Shown here in pieces: positions 43,490 through 53,749 of a stretch of DNA of 64,000 bases; the first letter of the stretch is position 1, and each line of letters opens with the position of its first letter. The stretch is taken from contig OY744537.1 of the NCBI GenBank assembly GCA_963556195.1, positions 14,530,243-14,594,242 on the forward strand, given 5' to 3'. Below the pieces are notes generated by a model that did no database searches, had not been told where the DNA came from, and was given only the letters and a program-made list of their open reading frames with translations. This DNA comes from Sepiola atlantica (taxonomy: Eukaryota; Mollusca; Cephalopoda; Sepiida; Sepiolidae). The position numbers were made by a program, and so were the translations under genes.

Positions 43490-43740
43490 AAATCATATTG
43501 CCATTGAGATGCATACGGGAAATTTTAAGTAGGGAGTTGTGCAAGAAGATGTATGTTACAGTTGGAGAAACAGAAAGTAAGGTGGGAACACACAAGGCAA
43601 GCGATCCGATGAAAAAGCTATTTGATAATAAAGTTTTTCGGCATCTTGAAACCTCTACAATGAAGGAGTGGGATTTTGCTGCTAGTCGGATCGCTCGGTC
43701 GATGATATTTACGCTGAGTTTTGGATACAGATGCAGTAAG
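43490..43740 (+). repeat. Dispersed repeat related to 63690-63990
   Basis: Shared blocks in the same order include GTGGGATTTTGCT, TTTTTCGGCATCTTG against TTTTCCGACATCTTG, and GGTCG...TATTTACG. The 106-codon frame over it (43498-43818) is unlike any family I know. Confidence 0.55.
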
Positions 43741-44200
43741 TTCGTCGAAACACATTCCATGGAAGCAGAGTTACCTGGGGTAATTTCATTGACGGGGGGA
43801 TTCTATCCTTACAGTTAAAACAAAAATCTCTCAGTCTTTCTTCAAACTAACCCTAAGATTTACACTTGGTAAAGTAGCATCCGTTTTTTATTATCTGCCA
43901 GTCTTCTGTCATTTTGAACCAGTGTTTTCTCGCTTTCTATGGTTGATCTACTTATCAAGTAAGTACAACATTCACACTTTTTGTGATCATATACATGTGA
44001 TATATGATTGCATTTTTACTCGGAACTAGATTCCATTAGATGAACACTCTTTGTTCCTTCCTTTGAAACACTTGTAGACTTGTATTTGAGACCTACCATT
44101 GTAAATGGTGTTTTTTTATAAAGCATGCACGTGAGATTCATCTACCCTTCATCAGGTTTGTGTTTTGGGTTATTCTGCGCGTTTTAGGCTTTTTTCAGAA

Positions 44201-44465
44201 TGGTGCGAAATTACGTGAAAAAGAACAACAAAGATAACATGCTGAATGCCATGAAAGAGATGGACTACAAAAATGCAGCAGCGTCCAACTTCAAGAAGCC
44301 TCACCAAGCAGGGCTTCTTTATGAAGAAACTCTCTCCGATGTTTGAAGCAAAGCTACAGCAGACAAATAAGAAGACAGTGTCCAGAGTGTATGGAGAGAG
44401 CCTGAAATCCACAGAATTCATCGAGAGGATGTTCCGGGCAAAGGAAAAAAGACAACCAAAATGAA
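44201..44465 (+). pseudogene. Possible pogo-like transposase N-terminal remnant
   Basis: MVRNYVKKNNKDNMLNAMKE, followed by NAAASNFKKP, resembles the start of pogo/Tigger-like transposases (MVRNY.+K......M..A...V......AA..F.VP). After a break, a 63-codon frame (44273-44464) continues without a clear match. Stops and frame changes are present. Confidence 0.35.
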
Positions 44466-44930
44466 TCCAGTGTGGGCCTCGACCTGTAAGAGACAAAAAG
44501 AGAAAGGCGAAAGGAAAGGAGACAACAGTAAACATCTCAAGTGAAGACAGAGTACGAATCTTAGGATGATAGGGATGAAGACTGGTGACAACCAAAACGA
44601 TCGGCCTGTCATGATAACGACAAAGAAGAGCATTATGATACCCCGAAATTAGCAACAGAAACATCTTACTAGACTTTTGAGTCAGAAAAATATGTTTGGG
44701 AACAATTTCGGTGGCATCATAACTTGTAGTTATGATGTTCAAAGGAAGCTAGGGGTCGATGGTTAGGGTTACGGTAAAGGTCGATGGGTGGAATTGCTCC
44801 ATATTTGTGAAGATTGAAATGAAATAATGAAACAAAAGTTGTCTCAACATATTCGATTCTTTCAAAAGTTTGATATGCATTGCATTCGTTTGTTCTGCAT
44901 ATATATGCATATATATATGTGTTCCATTTT

Positions 44931-45551
44931 TTTTATGCTCAACTATTCTTTTGTATTTTTTATGCTCAGCTATTCTTTTGTATTTTTTATGCTCAACTAT
45001 TCTTTTGTATTTTTTATGCTCAACTATTCTTTTGTATTTGTTATGCTCAATTATTCTTTTGTATTTTTTATGCTCAACTATTCTTTTGTATTTTTTATGC
45101 TCAACTATTCTTTTGTATTTTTTATGCTCAACTATTCTTTTGTATTTTTTATGCTCAACTATTCTTTTGTATTTTTTATGCTCAGCTATTCTTTTGTATT
45201 TTTTATGCTCAACTATTCTTTTGTATTTTTTATGCTCAACTATTCTTTTGTATTTTTTATGCTCAACTATTCTTTTGTATTTTTTATGCTCAACTATTCT
45301 TTTGTATTTTTTATGCTCAATTATTCTTTTGTATTTTTTATGCTCAACTATTCTTTTGTATTTTTTATGCTCAACTATTCTTTTGTATTTTTTATGCTCA
45401 ACTATTCTTTTGTATTTTTTATGCTCAACTATTCTTTTGTATTTTTTATGCTCAACTATTCTTTTGTATTTTTTATGCTCAACTATTCTTTTGTATTTTT
45501 TATGCTCAACTATTCTTTTGTATTTTTTATGCTCAACTATTCTTTTGTATT
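44931..45551. repeat. 27-bp minisatellite (23 copies)
   Basis: Unit TTTTATGCTCAACTATTCTT + TTGTATT; 23 x 27 = 621 bp. A period divisible by three and stop-free frames create four overlapping false proteins of 229-293 residues on both strands. Confidence 0.97.
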
Positions 45552-45559
45552 TGCCAGTT

Positions 45560-45940
45560 ATTTTTGTAAAGTAGCGGGTGGAATTACCCCAGATCACCCT
45601 ACTTGTAAAACAAGAATAGGTATTCAGCATTGCGGCGATGTGACAAGGACTGGAACTTGGTAGACATGGTGTGACATATTAGGTTACAGACTCATTTGCA
45701 TACTGTCCAAGAGGAAGAGGCTAGTAATTGGAGTACTAGCCCCAAAATACCAAAATGCTTCATTCATGGGCGAATGTTGGCTTAATAAAAGTAAAGGATA
45801 CAGGCGGGTGTGGGAACGTCCCTTTTTTACTTGACTCATCACACAAAGTTAGACACACAATCGGTATTCAATGTAGGTAAAATTCAGTTCCTTAAATAGG
45901 AACACTCTGCATTAGAAAAAAAATGCCTCAGTATAGAATG
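45560..45940. other. No recognised feature
   Basis: Unique-looking sequence, no motif. Confidence 0.35.
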
Positions 45941-45944
45941 ATTT

Positions 45945-47830
45945 CTTCTTCACTGACCGAAGACAGAAAAGACTAAATGCAGGATCAGAACAAATGCTAC
46001 ACTTTGCTCTTTGATTTCTAGCCCGGTAAAGGGAGTCCCCTTCTTTGCAGCAGACTTGGCAGTATCTTCTATGTATTTATTCCAATTCATGTTGCCTGTG
46101 AATGTTGCGCCGATGTGTTTGAACGTAGGACTTTCGTAAATGGTGCTATTAGCCATGTCAATCAATGTTTGAAAAGGTTTGTTATAATTATTATAGGAAA
46201 AGAGCTTTGTCACGGTAGCATTGAATGCGACCATCTATTTTTTGCCCTATTCTCGACTCAAGATCATTTTCTAAGGATTCATCCATTGTTTTTCATATGT
46301 GTATTCTCTATTTGCTCACATGTCAAGAATAAAGCGTTATCATCAGTAAATATATCTATCTCGGATGCGATTGCATCAGGCAGGTTGTCTATGAAGATCA
46401 GCAATAATAAAAGTCCAAGTATTGACCTCTGGAGCACAGCCGAGTTAATGTGGTGTTGTTTGGCTGTGCGGCCACCAAAAAACGCCTTTGTCAGTCTGTT
46501 AACAAAGAAGAATCTGATATTAAATATTCGTCCAGTAAATACCGTACGAAATAATTTTCCCGCGAAGAATTTCTTATCAAAGGCCTTGGATATATCAAGT
46601 ACTCACATCCTAGATTAACTTTCTTTATACAGTGTATGGTATATGCGTTCAGAGATGACCGTTAAGAAGTCTGCAGTAGAACGGGATTGCCTAGAGTTTT
46701 TGAAGACTGGTACAACTGATGGAATTTTCGAGCTATCGTAGAAGCCAAATTTGGCGTGGCATTTGTTATAGAGTGTGTATTGGACTAGGGCCAGCTCAGC
46801 AGAGCATGTCTTAATTACTATAGCAGGGATAAGATCTGGTCCACACGCTTTGGAGGTGTCAAGGCTTTTTATAATATCCATAACATGGGAATGGTTTGAT
46901 GATCAAATCATTTAGTGTGGTTTCCGTCCGTAATGAGAAATTAGGACGGGTGGATACCAAGGTAGAGTTTTAAGCAAATCATTGGCAAGAAATTCATCCT
47001 TATCCATTGTCGTACAAGCGACATCATAATTGTTGAATAATAGGGGAATTGTTGTCCATTGTTCACCACACTATCATAGACTTATGCCACTCGATGTGCT
47101 TTTTAGTAATCTCAGTATACCTACTATTAGCTGCGGCTATTACACTCTTACATTCGTTTCTTGGTGCTATGAATCCTTGTCTATTTTAGCTGGCTTATTG
47201 CGGTTTATACAGCGGGATACGTATTGCCTATGCGCAATAACCGCTGCACAGGCTGACGTTAACCTTTTAGGAGAGTGGGGTTTACAATAGGATTTCCACG
47301 TCGGAACAAATGCGCCTATGCCTGCTTTGACCCATTCAGTTAAATCTTGTGCGCAGTTGTCCGAGAGGGAGAGAAAACATTTTACTTCAACGTGCATCTA
47401 TGATAAGATATCTGAAAGATTCCCAATTAGCAAGTTGGTAATATATCGTTGTTTTGAGTAAGAGCGCTTCGGGTTGCGTTCAGAGATTTTTGGCGGCATC
47501 TACCATTATCACAAGGTAATCAGCATTTACGAATGGCTATGGGTATCTGTCACATAAGCCCCGGGAAGAGTCTTCAATAATAAGTCCAGAAGTGAGGCTT
47601 GCTGGTCTTTAAGATTTTGAGGGTTGGTAGGAAAAATGATGGTTTGTGAAAGAGAATGTTCAATTGAGAAGCTACGTGTGCTGTTACTAGCTGGGTCTAT
47701 GTATCTCGAGAGATCAAGCCAATCTCTCTGGTGGACATTGAAGTCCACAAATACAGGGATTTGGGGCGAGGGATCCGAGGGGAGTGCTGCATCTATTGTA
47801 TCGGAGATATGCTTTAGTAAGATATAGTCC
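45945..47830 (-). pseudogene. Jockey-like LINE (endonuclease to reverse transcriptase), decayed
   Basis: Read on the minus strand from 47830 down. Endonuclease end: DFNVHQRDWLDLSRYIDP and then LLDLLLKTLP. Linker: LTEWVKAGIGAFVP, SACAAVIAHRQ. Reverse transcriptase: LDTSKACGPDLIPAIVIKTC, VVPVFKN, then in shifted frames VLDISKAFDK, LPDAIASEIDIF, and the thumb FKHIGATFTGNMNWNKYIED. The normal Asp-Asp pair region is mutated and many stops and frameshifts intervene. The 5' end of the endonuclease and the 3' end are missing. Same general family as the fragments at 29430 and 34255. Confidence 0.75.
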
Positions 47831-47834
47831 TGGG

Positions 47835-48540
47835 TCTAATGATAACAGCAGAGGAAATATTAGTAACTAACGCCGTGGTAACGTTATGTTAGTGTAGGCT
47901 TGATCCTTAGATTCTAGAGTAAGTTCTCTAGTCAAGGAGAGTACTATAGATGTTTAGTTTCCCGTGGTTAATTTACGCTTAATAGATGCTTTGTTATTAA
48001 AAGAACAAATATGGATTCAACAGATTCCAATTGCACCAAAACAACTATAATTAAAAACACGATTTAAGGATTCGATTCCACGAAAACGGAACTAGCAGCC
48101 TGATATTTTAGGCGGTATATGATGAACAGAAATCATTTTTAGAAGAGAACATTCGATTTGAAACGTGACCCACGATAAGGTTTCTCAGCTAGTTATCGTC
48201 CTCGGCTTCGTCTTTATTCGTCGGTTGCGTTTCTCGCTCTTTCGTGTTTTCTTATTAATTAGTCTGTGTTTACATTGTCATTAGAACTGAAAATCGATTT
48301 CGTTTTGCCTTTAAGTTTTCTTGCCAATTAATAATTGGAAAAGAGAAAAATGATGACGTTCTTACATAGCAAAAACAGAAGAAAAAAATTACAAGAAAAA
48401 TCTAAAATTAAAAAAAAAATCCTTCGATTCATATTTATGACACATAAATCGAATTGATAGCCAAATTAGCTAATTTAATGAAAATTCGTTTTAGTTTGTT
48501 ATTAATGTCGATTTTATTATTTTAACACATCACACAATAA
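47835..48540. other. No recognised feature
   Basis: A/T-rich, no motif. Confidence 0.4.
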
Positions 48541-48544
48541 GTCC

Positions 48545-49950
48545 AGGGCTTAACTAATAAACCAAAAACTTTTAGGTAAAATTCAACTTTATTCATCAAC
48601 ATATTTTACTTCTACAGTGATTCACTGATTGCTAAGCTTCTGTAACAATTCGATGTCTGTTTTGTAGAATAATTTGTTTTTGACCTCAAAATGCGCTTCA
48701 GTTTCTGATATAATTTCTTGATTGAGGCAACATCTCTTTCTCTATAGTATTTTTCTTTGGTCTGCACACAGACAGTTGTGACAAAGGGCCAGATCTAGAG
48801 GATAAGATTGGTTCGGAAGAAATTCATTGTTGCGATCGACTTGTGATATGCTGCATTGTCTTTCTGAAATATCACTTTATGAAATATCACTTTATGAAAA
48901 ATCACGTTATGATATATCACTTTATGAAATATCACTTTATAAAACATCACTTTATGAAATGTCACTTTATAAAATATCACTTTATGAAACATCACTTTAT
49001 GAAATATCACTTTATGAAATATCACTTTATGAAATATCATTTTATGAAACATCACTTTATGAAATATCACTTTAGGAAATATCACGTTATGAAATATCAC
49101 TTTATGAAATATCACTTTATGAAATATCATTTTATGAAATATCACTTTATGAAATATCATTTTATGAAATATCACTTTAGGAAATATCACGTTAGGAAAT
49201 ATCACGTTATGAAATATCACTTTATGAAATATCACTTTATGAAATATCACGTTATGATATATCACTTTATGAAATATCATTTTATGAAATATCACTTCAT
49301 AAAACATCACTTTATGAAATATCACTTTATGAAATATCACTTTATGAAATATAACTTTATGAAATATCACGTTATGAAATATCACTTTATGAAATATCAC
49401 TTTATGAAATATCACTTTTTGCTTCTAAATGTCTTGCTTAAAATGCACCAATTGCTATATAATATTCACTGTAGGTTATCGTTCCTTTCTCAAAATAAAC
49501 GATGAACAATATACCTTGTGCATCCAACAATACAGTGACCACGACCTTGCCTGCTGATGTTTTCAATTTTTGATCGCTTTTAGCCGACTTACACATGCTG
49601 CTATCAACTCAGTTAACTGCTGATTGAATTTCAGAATGAAGTGGTGGATCCGTTTTTAATCCATCGTCACATAATAACGTAAACACTCATTTTTGTTTCG
49701 TTAAAATATTACAAACAACCCTCCCAATCGTCGACGCGTTGTTATTTTTGATCGACTCTGAGCAAATGCGGCATCCACTTACAACACAGCTTTCTTATTG
49801 ATAAATCTTTATGCAAAATGGTGAATACACTGACGTGTGATATCTCCTCTCCTTTTAATTACAATCAACCTTTTTTTATGTTTTCTAGGACAACTTCCGA
49901 AATTGAGGGATCTGAGCGTTCAGCAACATAGGTGTCTGTCCGACCGTGTT
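48545..49950 (-). pseudogene. Mariner transposase with an internal minisatellite
   Basis: Minus strand. About 49850-49440 reads, with several frame changes, DITRQCIHHFA, VTMD.K.IHHF (first catalytic Asp), VDAQGILF-like and ERTITYSEYY-like segments. The array follows, then VIFQKDNAAYHKSIATMNFF (second catalytic Asp in DNA, 48853-48860), DLA (third Asp region) and YYRERDVASIKKLYQ to KYVDE near 48593. This order is that of DD34D mariner transposases. Many stops; inactive. Terminal repeats not securely located. Confidence 0.75.
48871..49417. repeat. 15-bp minisatellite (about 36 copies) inside the mariner
   Basis: Unit ATATCACTTTATGAA; on the minus strand it encodes repeats of F-H-K-V-I, which is the transposase segment K-V-I-F-H just before the catalytic DNA motif. 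Confidence 0.96.
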
Positions 49951-49954
49951 TAAA

Positions 49955-50195
49955 GAATATTACCTCTTAACCATTGTTTCCAAACCAGCAGACTTTGAAT
50001 AACACATATCACGACATTGTGTTATTTTAACAGTAGTTTTCTTATCAACAAAACAATGTTTAATCAACACACGAAATTCAGATTTCCCATTGTTTTTAAA
50101 ATTTGCAACAGTAGCTTCATATAAATAACTGTAATTAATAAACAAATAATCTAATTGTACTCACATTTTGACACGTACAATTTGATGTGAGCGTA
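49955..50195. other. No recognised feature
   Basis: Short A/T-rich interval between the mariner and the next SINE. Confidence 0.4.
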
Positions 50196-50197
50196 GA

Positions 50198-50531
50198 CTT
50201 TTGGCTAAGATCAAAGTGTAGTATCTGTTCCGATGGATACTGCACCCCATAGACTGGTATTGCTTGGCCTTCGGGGCTTGAGTTACGCCGGTCTATGGGT
50301 CTGTGCAGTTCTAGGAGGTCCACCCTCCCAGGCTTCGCCTCCCCTCTTTGAGGAGGAGTAAGTTTATTGCTTTCTGCCTGAGGCGCCCCTACCGGGGAAT
50401 GCCGACGGGACTACCCAGGCAATTTTTAAACCCCACTTTCCCGACCCGACCTTGGGTCACATCTTACTTGTGGGAGTAAGATAAAAAACTGGCATTGTGC
50501 CTAACTCCTGGAGAGGAGTAAATCAATACTC
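50198..50531 (+). mobile_element. U2 snRNA-headed SINE (copy D, best preserved)
   Basis: CTTTTGGCTAAGATCAAAGT then GTAGTATCTGTTC, followed by GATGGATACTGCACCCCATA, GACTGGTATTGCTTGGCC and the pairing GCCGGTCTATGGG. The body contains GGCGCCCCTACCGGGGAATG (itself a hairpin) and GCCCAGGCAATTTTTAAACC. The tail is TTGTGCCTAACTCCTGGAGA. Confidence 0.78.
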
Positions 50532-50700
50532 TATAAAAAAAAACACATATAGATTTATTTTACTGGTAGCGCCATCTATATTTCAGGCCCGGAACTTATT
50601 GAGTTATGTGTTATTTAACAGTTAGCTGAAAACACACCATTACTCACGTGACGAGTTTAATCTTTATTGTATGCTACACATTGTTGATATAAAGCAGTAA

Positions 50701-50702
<2 letters not shown>

Positions 50703-50744
<42 letters not shown>
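50703..50744. repeat. (TA)n microsatellite
   Basis: Pure TA run; further short TA runs follow at 50767-50782 and 50813-50821, at the 3' side of the minus-strand SINE. Confidence 0.95.
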
Positions 50745-50748
<4 letters not shown>

Positions 50749-50782
50749 AGATTATTATTAATAAATATATATATATATATAT

Positions 50783-50970
50783 AATTATTATTAATGAATA
50801 AATAAATATTTATATATATATATTCATTTTATACGTACATAAAAGTAATCTATGGACACGTGTTTCTAGCTATCGGCCGTCATCATCATGGCTAACTTGG
50901 CAAGGATCGAACCTTCGATATCAATGTCTATAGTCTGGAGTTTTACCTCCGAACCATGACGCAGTGCCCG
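50783..50970 (-). mobile_element. tRNA-derived SINE with decayed hammerhead (copy 4)
   Basis: Minus strand: ATGGTTCGGAGGTAAAACTC (head), B box AGGTTCGATCC, then ATGATGA (first core C changed to A), GAAACACGTGTC (stem III ACA-CG-TGT and cleavage C) and CATAGAT for stem I, ending in TA-rich DNA. Confidence 0.6.
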
Positions 50971-50974
50971 GAAA

Positions 50975-51552
50975 TATGTACGAATTTTATCACCTAAATA
51001 TCTAATGTATTCATGTAATTGATTTTATTGGTTATGGTAACGTTCTGTTATTTGCTTTTCTGGTTGTTTAATTATTTTGTTTTCTTTTTCACTTGAGAAG
51101 TGATTGTTTTTCAGACTCGTAGTTAATTATTATTCGTTTATCAAATATCGCAGAACACGAGTGTTCTTTTAAAATGCTACGTTTATTTCTAAATAAAACA
51201 TAGTCGAGTTTTAAATCCATTATCTACTTAGTTCTGACTAGTTATCATGTTACGTCACAGTCTCACGTGTTCTTTTCAACTCTCAGACACCTACATTCAC
51301 TCTTGCAACATAACATCTACTATCTCACAAGTAGAAATGGGGCAATGCCAGGAAGTGTTTGGCAATGGCATGTTTTCCTTCGGTCGTGGCAGTTTCACTA
51401 AAATTCATTCGAAAAAGCAATGCATGTATCTCTACTCAACCAAAGCGTTAAGTGTAACGCAGCGATTGATCAAATATATTATCAATATGTACAATAGAAT
51501 GTAATGGTAAGACTTTAATAGTGAAATAGTAGAGTAGAATAGGGGAACCAAG

Positions 51553-51554
<2 letters not shown>
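50975..51554. other. No recognised feature
   Basis: The 85-codon frame at 51247-51504 is the best open stretch, with no motif I know; not called. Confidence 0.35.

Positions 51555-51615
<61 letters not shown>
51555..51615. repeat. (TA)n microsatellite
   Basis: Pure TA run. Confidence 0.97.
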
Positions 51616-51619
<4 letters not shown>

Positions 51620-51699
51620 ATGGTACCTTCTTTATACAGACCACTTGAATAATTTAACTCATTATAAATACTTTGAGCGCATGCTTCTTAGTGTTGAGT

Positions 51700-52345
51700 C
51701 CACAGCAGCCCTTTTGTAATTCTGTAATGTTAGTTTCTGAGAGACTTCGGACTGGTCAATACCAGTCAAGGATAGTAGGTTCTCGACAATCAGTCCGGCA
51801 GAAACTGGGCCATTTAAGCGGCTTTTTATATGAGGTATTATGTCCTGGGTAGTCCTAGGAGGTCCACCTTCCCAGGCTTAACCTCCTCTTTTGGGTGGAG
51901 TACTTTTATTGCTTACTGCCTGAGGCACTCTGACCGGGGAATGCCAACGGGGCTGCCCAGGCAATTTTTTATAGGCCAGAGTTCTCTTTCCCTAAGGGCG
52001 ATTGCTTGAATCTCCTTGACCTTCCGGTCGTGTGCCACATATTTCTGCGGTTGGAATGGAATTAAATACCTGAGTCTACACCAGCCCGTGCGGTCTTTCA
52101 GTAACGGCAGTTGCTGATAGACTTCAGATTGGTCAATACCAGTCGCGGATTCGTTCTCGACAATCAGTCTGACAGGAACTGGAACATTTAGATGGCCTTT
52201 TATCTGTCTGGCTGAGGTATTAGTCTTGGGTAGCTTTAGGAGGTGCGTTGGCCTGTCTTTCATATACCTTTCGACTTTGTTTCACATATTTCTGCGGTCG
52301 GAAGCAATTAAATACCTGGAACCACACCAGTCTATATTGACAATC
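51700..52345 (-). pseudogene. Unrecognised protein-like tandem duplication
   Basis: On the minus strand a 116-codon frame (52263-51913) contains GHLNVPVPVRLIVENESATG, IDQSEVYQQLPLLKDRTGWC and RLRYLIPFQPQKYVAHDRKV. A second, more diverged copy starts near 51840: IKSRLNGPVSAGLIVEN..TGIDQSEVSQKL. Part of a third lies upstream at 52345-52270: DWCGSRYLIASDR. Conservation is at protein level, with differing nucleotides. The end of the long frame is provided by a partial U2-type SINE body. I do not recognise the family; it could be a transposon ORF or a decayed multi-repeat host gene. Confidence 0.4.
51859..51972 (+). mobile_element. Headless U2-type SINE fragment (copy E)
   Basis: GGAGGTCCACCTTCCCAGGC through ACCGGGGAATGCCAACGGGG to GCCCAGGCAATTTTTT matches the body of the U2-headed SINEs; head and tail are absent. 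Confidence 0.7.
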
Positions 52346-52454
52346 AAGACAGACGTACACACGCTCTTGTTCTCTTTTGTATTATACTTTTTCAATATTA
52401 TTGTTTTCTCTAAACTCCGAGTTCGTGTTTTCCTTCCGGACCTTTTACAATCCG

Positions 52455-52459
<5 letters not shown>

Positions 52460-52550
<91 letters not shown>
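52460..52550. repeat. (TA)n microsatellite
   Basis: Pure TA run of about 90 bp. Confidence 0.97.
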
Positions 52551-52552
<2 letters not shown>

Positions 52553-52606
52553 TTAAACATTACAGATGACTTGTGTCTGCTTATTTTTTCCGTGGTCCTT
52601 TCTAGA

Positions 52607-52800
52607 TTCCTGATAAGTTTCCGACATGAACTGATAAGTTTCCGGCTGGAACTGATAAGTTTCCGACTGGAACTGATAAGTTTCCGACTGAAACTGATAA
52701 GTTTCCGGCTGGAACTGATAAGTTTCCGACTGGAACTGATAAGTTTCCGACTGGAACTGATAAGTTTCCGACTGGAACTGATAAGTTTCCGGCTGGAACT
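52607..52800. repeat. 21-bp minisatellite (about 9 copies)
   Basis: Unit AACTGATAAGTTTCCGACTG + G with A/G variants. Its period keeps frames open spuriously on both strands. Confidence 0.96.
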
Positions 52801-53142
52801 AGCAGATGAATTTGCCGTACTACTACTAATACTAATACTCTATTAATACTACAACCAATCACACGGTTCCCGCCAAAACCATCGCTAAATATTTTAAAAT
52901 ACATGTTCTTTACTCAATACCCAACCCCTAAAATTGGTTTTTGAAGGAACCGAAAGTATTATGGTATACAACGAGTACGGCAAATTCATTTGTCAGATCC
53001 AGCCTAAAACTCGAAAACTTGCCAAAAAGAATAAAAAATGAAATGTGCATAGTTTTCTTTGATTCTTCCAAGTCCTCTGGATTATTTGACGAAATATGTC
53101 TGCAAGAACAAATCCTATCCATATATATATATATATATATAT

Positions 53143-53436
53143 AAACCTTTACGAAACGATGGTTTATAATAATGTGTCTACTCCTTTCTATTCAAAATGG
53201 CTTAACCGCGCTCTAAGACACGGACATTCTTTCTCACCAAGTCAATACCACCAGACGATGAAAAAAAAGAAGAAAAAAAACTCTCTGACGAGGAATATTT
53301 TATATTCGAAAGCTCAGTTTAAAATAAATAAATGTTATTTATTTATTTCAACAAATTACATTGTTATGGTTTTTCAAAAAAATGTTTATACCTTTACGAA
53401 ACAATGGTTTATAATAATGTGTCTACTCCTTTCTAT
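53143..53436. repeat. 48-bp direct duplication bordering (TA)n runs
   Basis: ACCTTTACGAAACGATGGTT...CTACTCCTTTCTAT at 53146-53193 recurs at 53391-53436 with one base difference. One copy follows a TA run (53121-53142) and the other precedes one (53437-53445). Confidence 0.85.
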
Positions 53437-53445
53437 ATATATATA

Positions 53446-53534
53446 TGCATTTTAGCCTGGCGATTCCCCCGGGGATGAAACGCTGGAGCATCTGTGTAGC
53501 TTAATTGCCATAAATATATTTTCATAACTTACTA
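53446..53534 (+). ncRNA. Decayed hammerhead module
   Basis: Relative of the 28713-28795 arm: TTTTAGCCTGGCGATTCCCC (core A changed to G), GGGGATGAAACGCTGGAGC, CTGTGTAGCTTAATTGCC. Followed by (TA)n at 53535-53556. Confidence 0.6.
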
Positions 53535-53556
53535 TATATATATATATATATATATA
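53535..53556. repeat. (TA)n microsatellite shared by two converging modules
   Basis: It is at once the 3' end of the plus-strand module at 53446 and of the minus-strand SINE at 53557. Confidence 0.9.
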
Positions 53557-53745
53557 AAATATTTGTTATTGTTTATATCTATGGACGTATACGTTTCGTC
53601 TTTTTTCATTCAAGACTCATCAGCATAGAAGTACGACTATTCATCACCGGTCACACGATTCGAAACCCTGGACAACAAGTATTTTCCAACTCCCGTCCAA
53701 CGTCGCTAACCGCTAGGCCAGTTCTGAACAGCTTATAAACAATGA
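53557..53745 (-). mobile_element. tRNA-derived SINE with hammerhead ribozyme (copy 5)
   Basis: Minus strand: A box TGGCCTAGCGGTTAGCG, B-box-like GGTTTCGAATC, a spacer, the hammerhead at 53629-53578, and a tail TATAAACAATAACAAATATT into (TA)n. This is the best example in the window of head, ribozyme, tail and (TA)n in order. Confidence 0.78.
53578..53629 (-). ncRNA. Hammerhead ribozyme (complete, G-C closed)
   Basis: Minus strand: TCTATG pairs with CATAGA (stem I, perfect). Then CTGATGA, stem II GTCTT...AAGAC with the usual G-C closing pair, GAA, stem III ACG-TATA-CGT, and C (53584) at the cleavage position. Every invariant core base is present. Of all the copies this is the most likely to be active. 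Confidence 0.85.
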
Positions 53746-53749
53746 TAAT

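Noticed and set aside
43498..43818. 106-codon ORF as a host gene
   Set aside because: Overlaps a dispersed repeat also present at 63690-63990 and shows no protein family motif.
44170..44742. 190-codon minus-strand ORF
   Set aside because: Lies opposite a possible pogo-like remnant, has no motif of its own and an improbable residue mix.
44749..45663. Four overlapping ORFs of 229-293 codons on both strands
   Set aside because: They all read through the 27-bp tandem repeat; a stop-free period divisible by three keeps several frames open.
48795..49505. ORFs of 206 and 220 codons of FHKVI / KYHFM repeats
   Set aside because: Products of the 15-bp minisatellite. Only the short flank VIFQKDNAAYHKS is real transposase-derived sequence.
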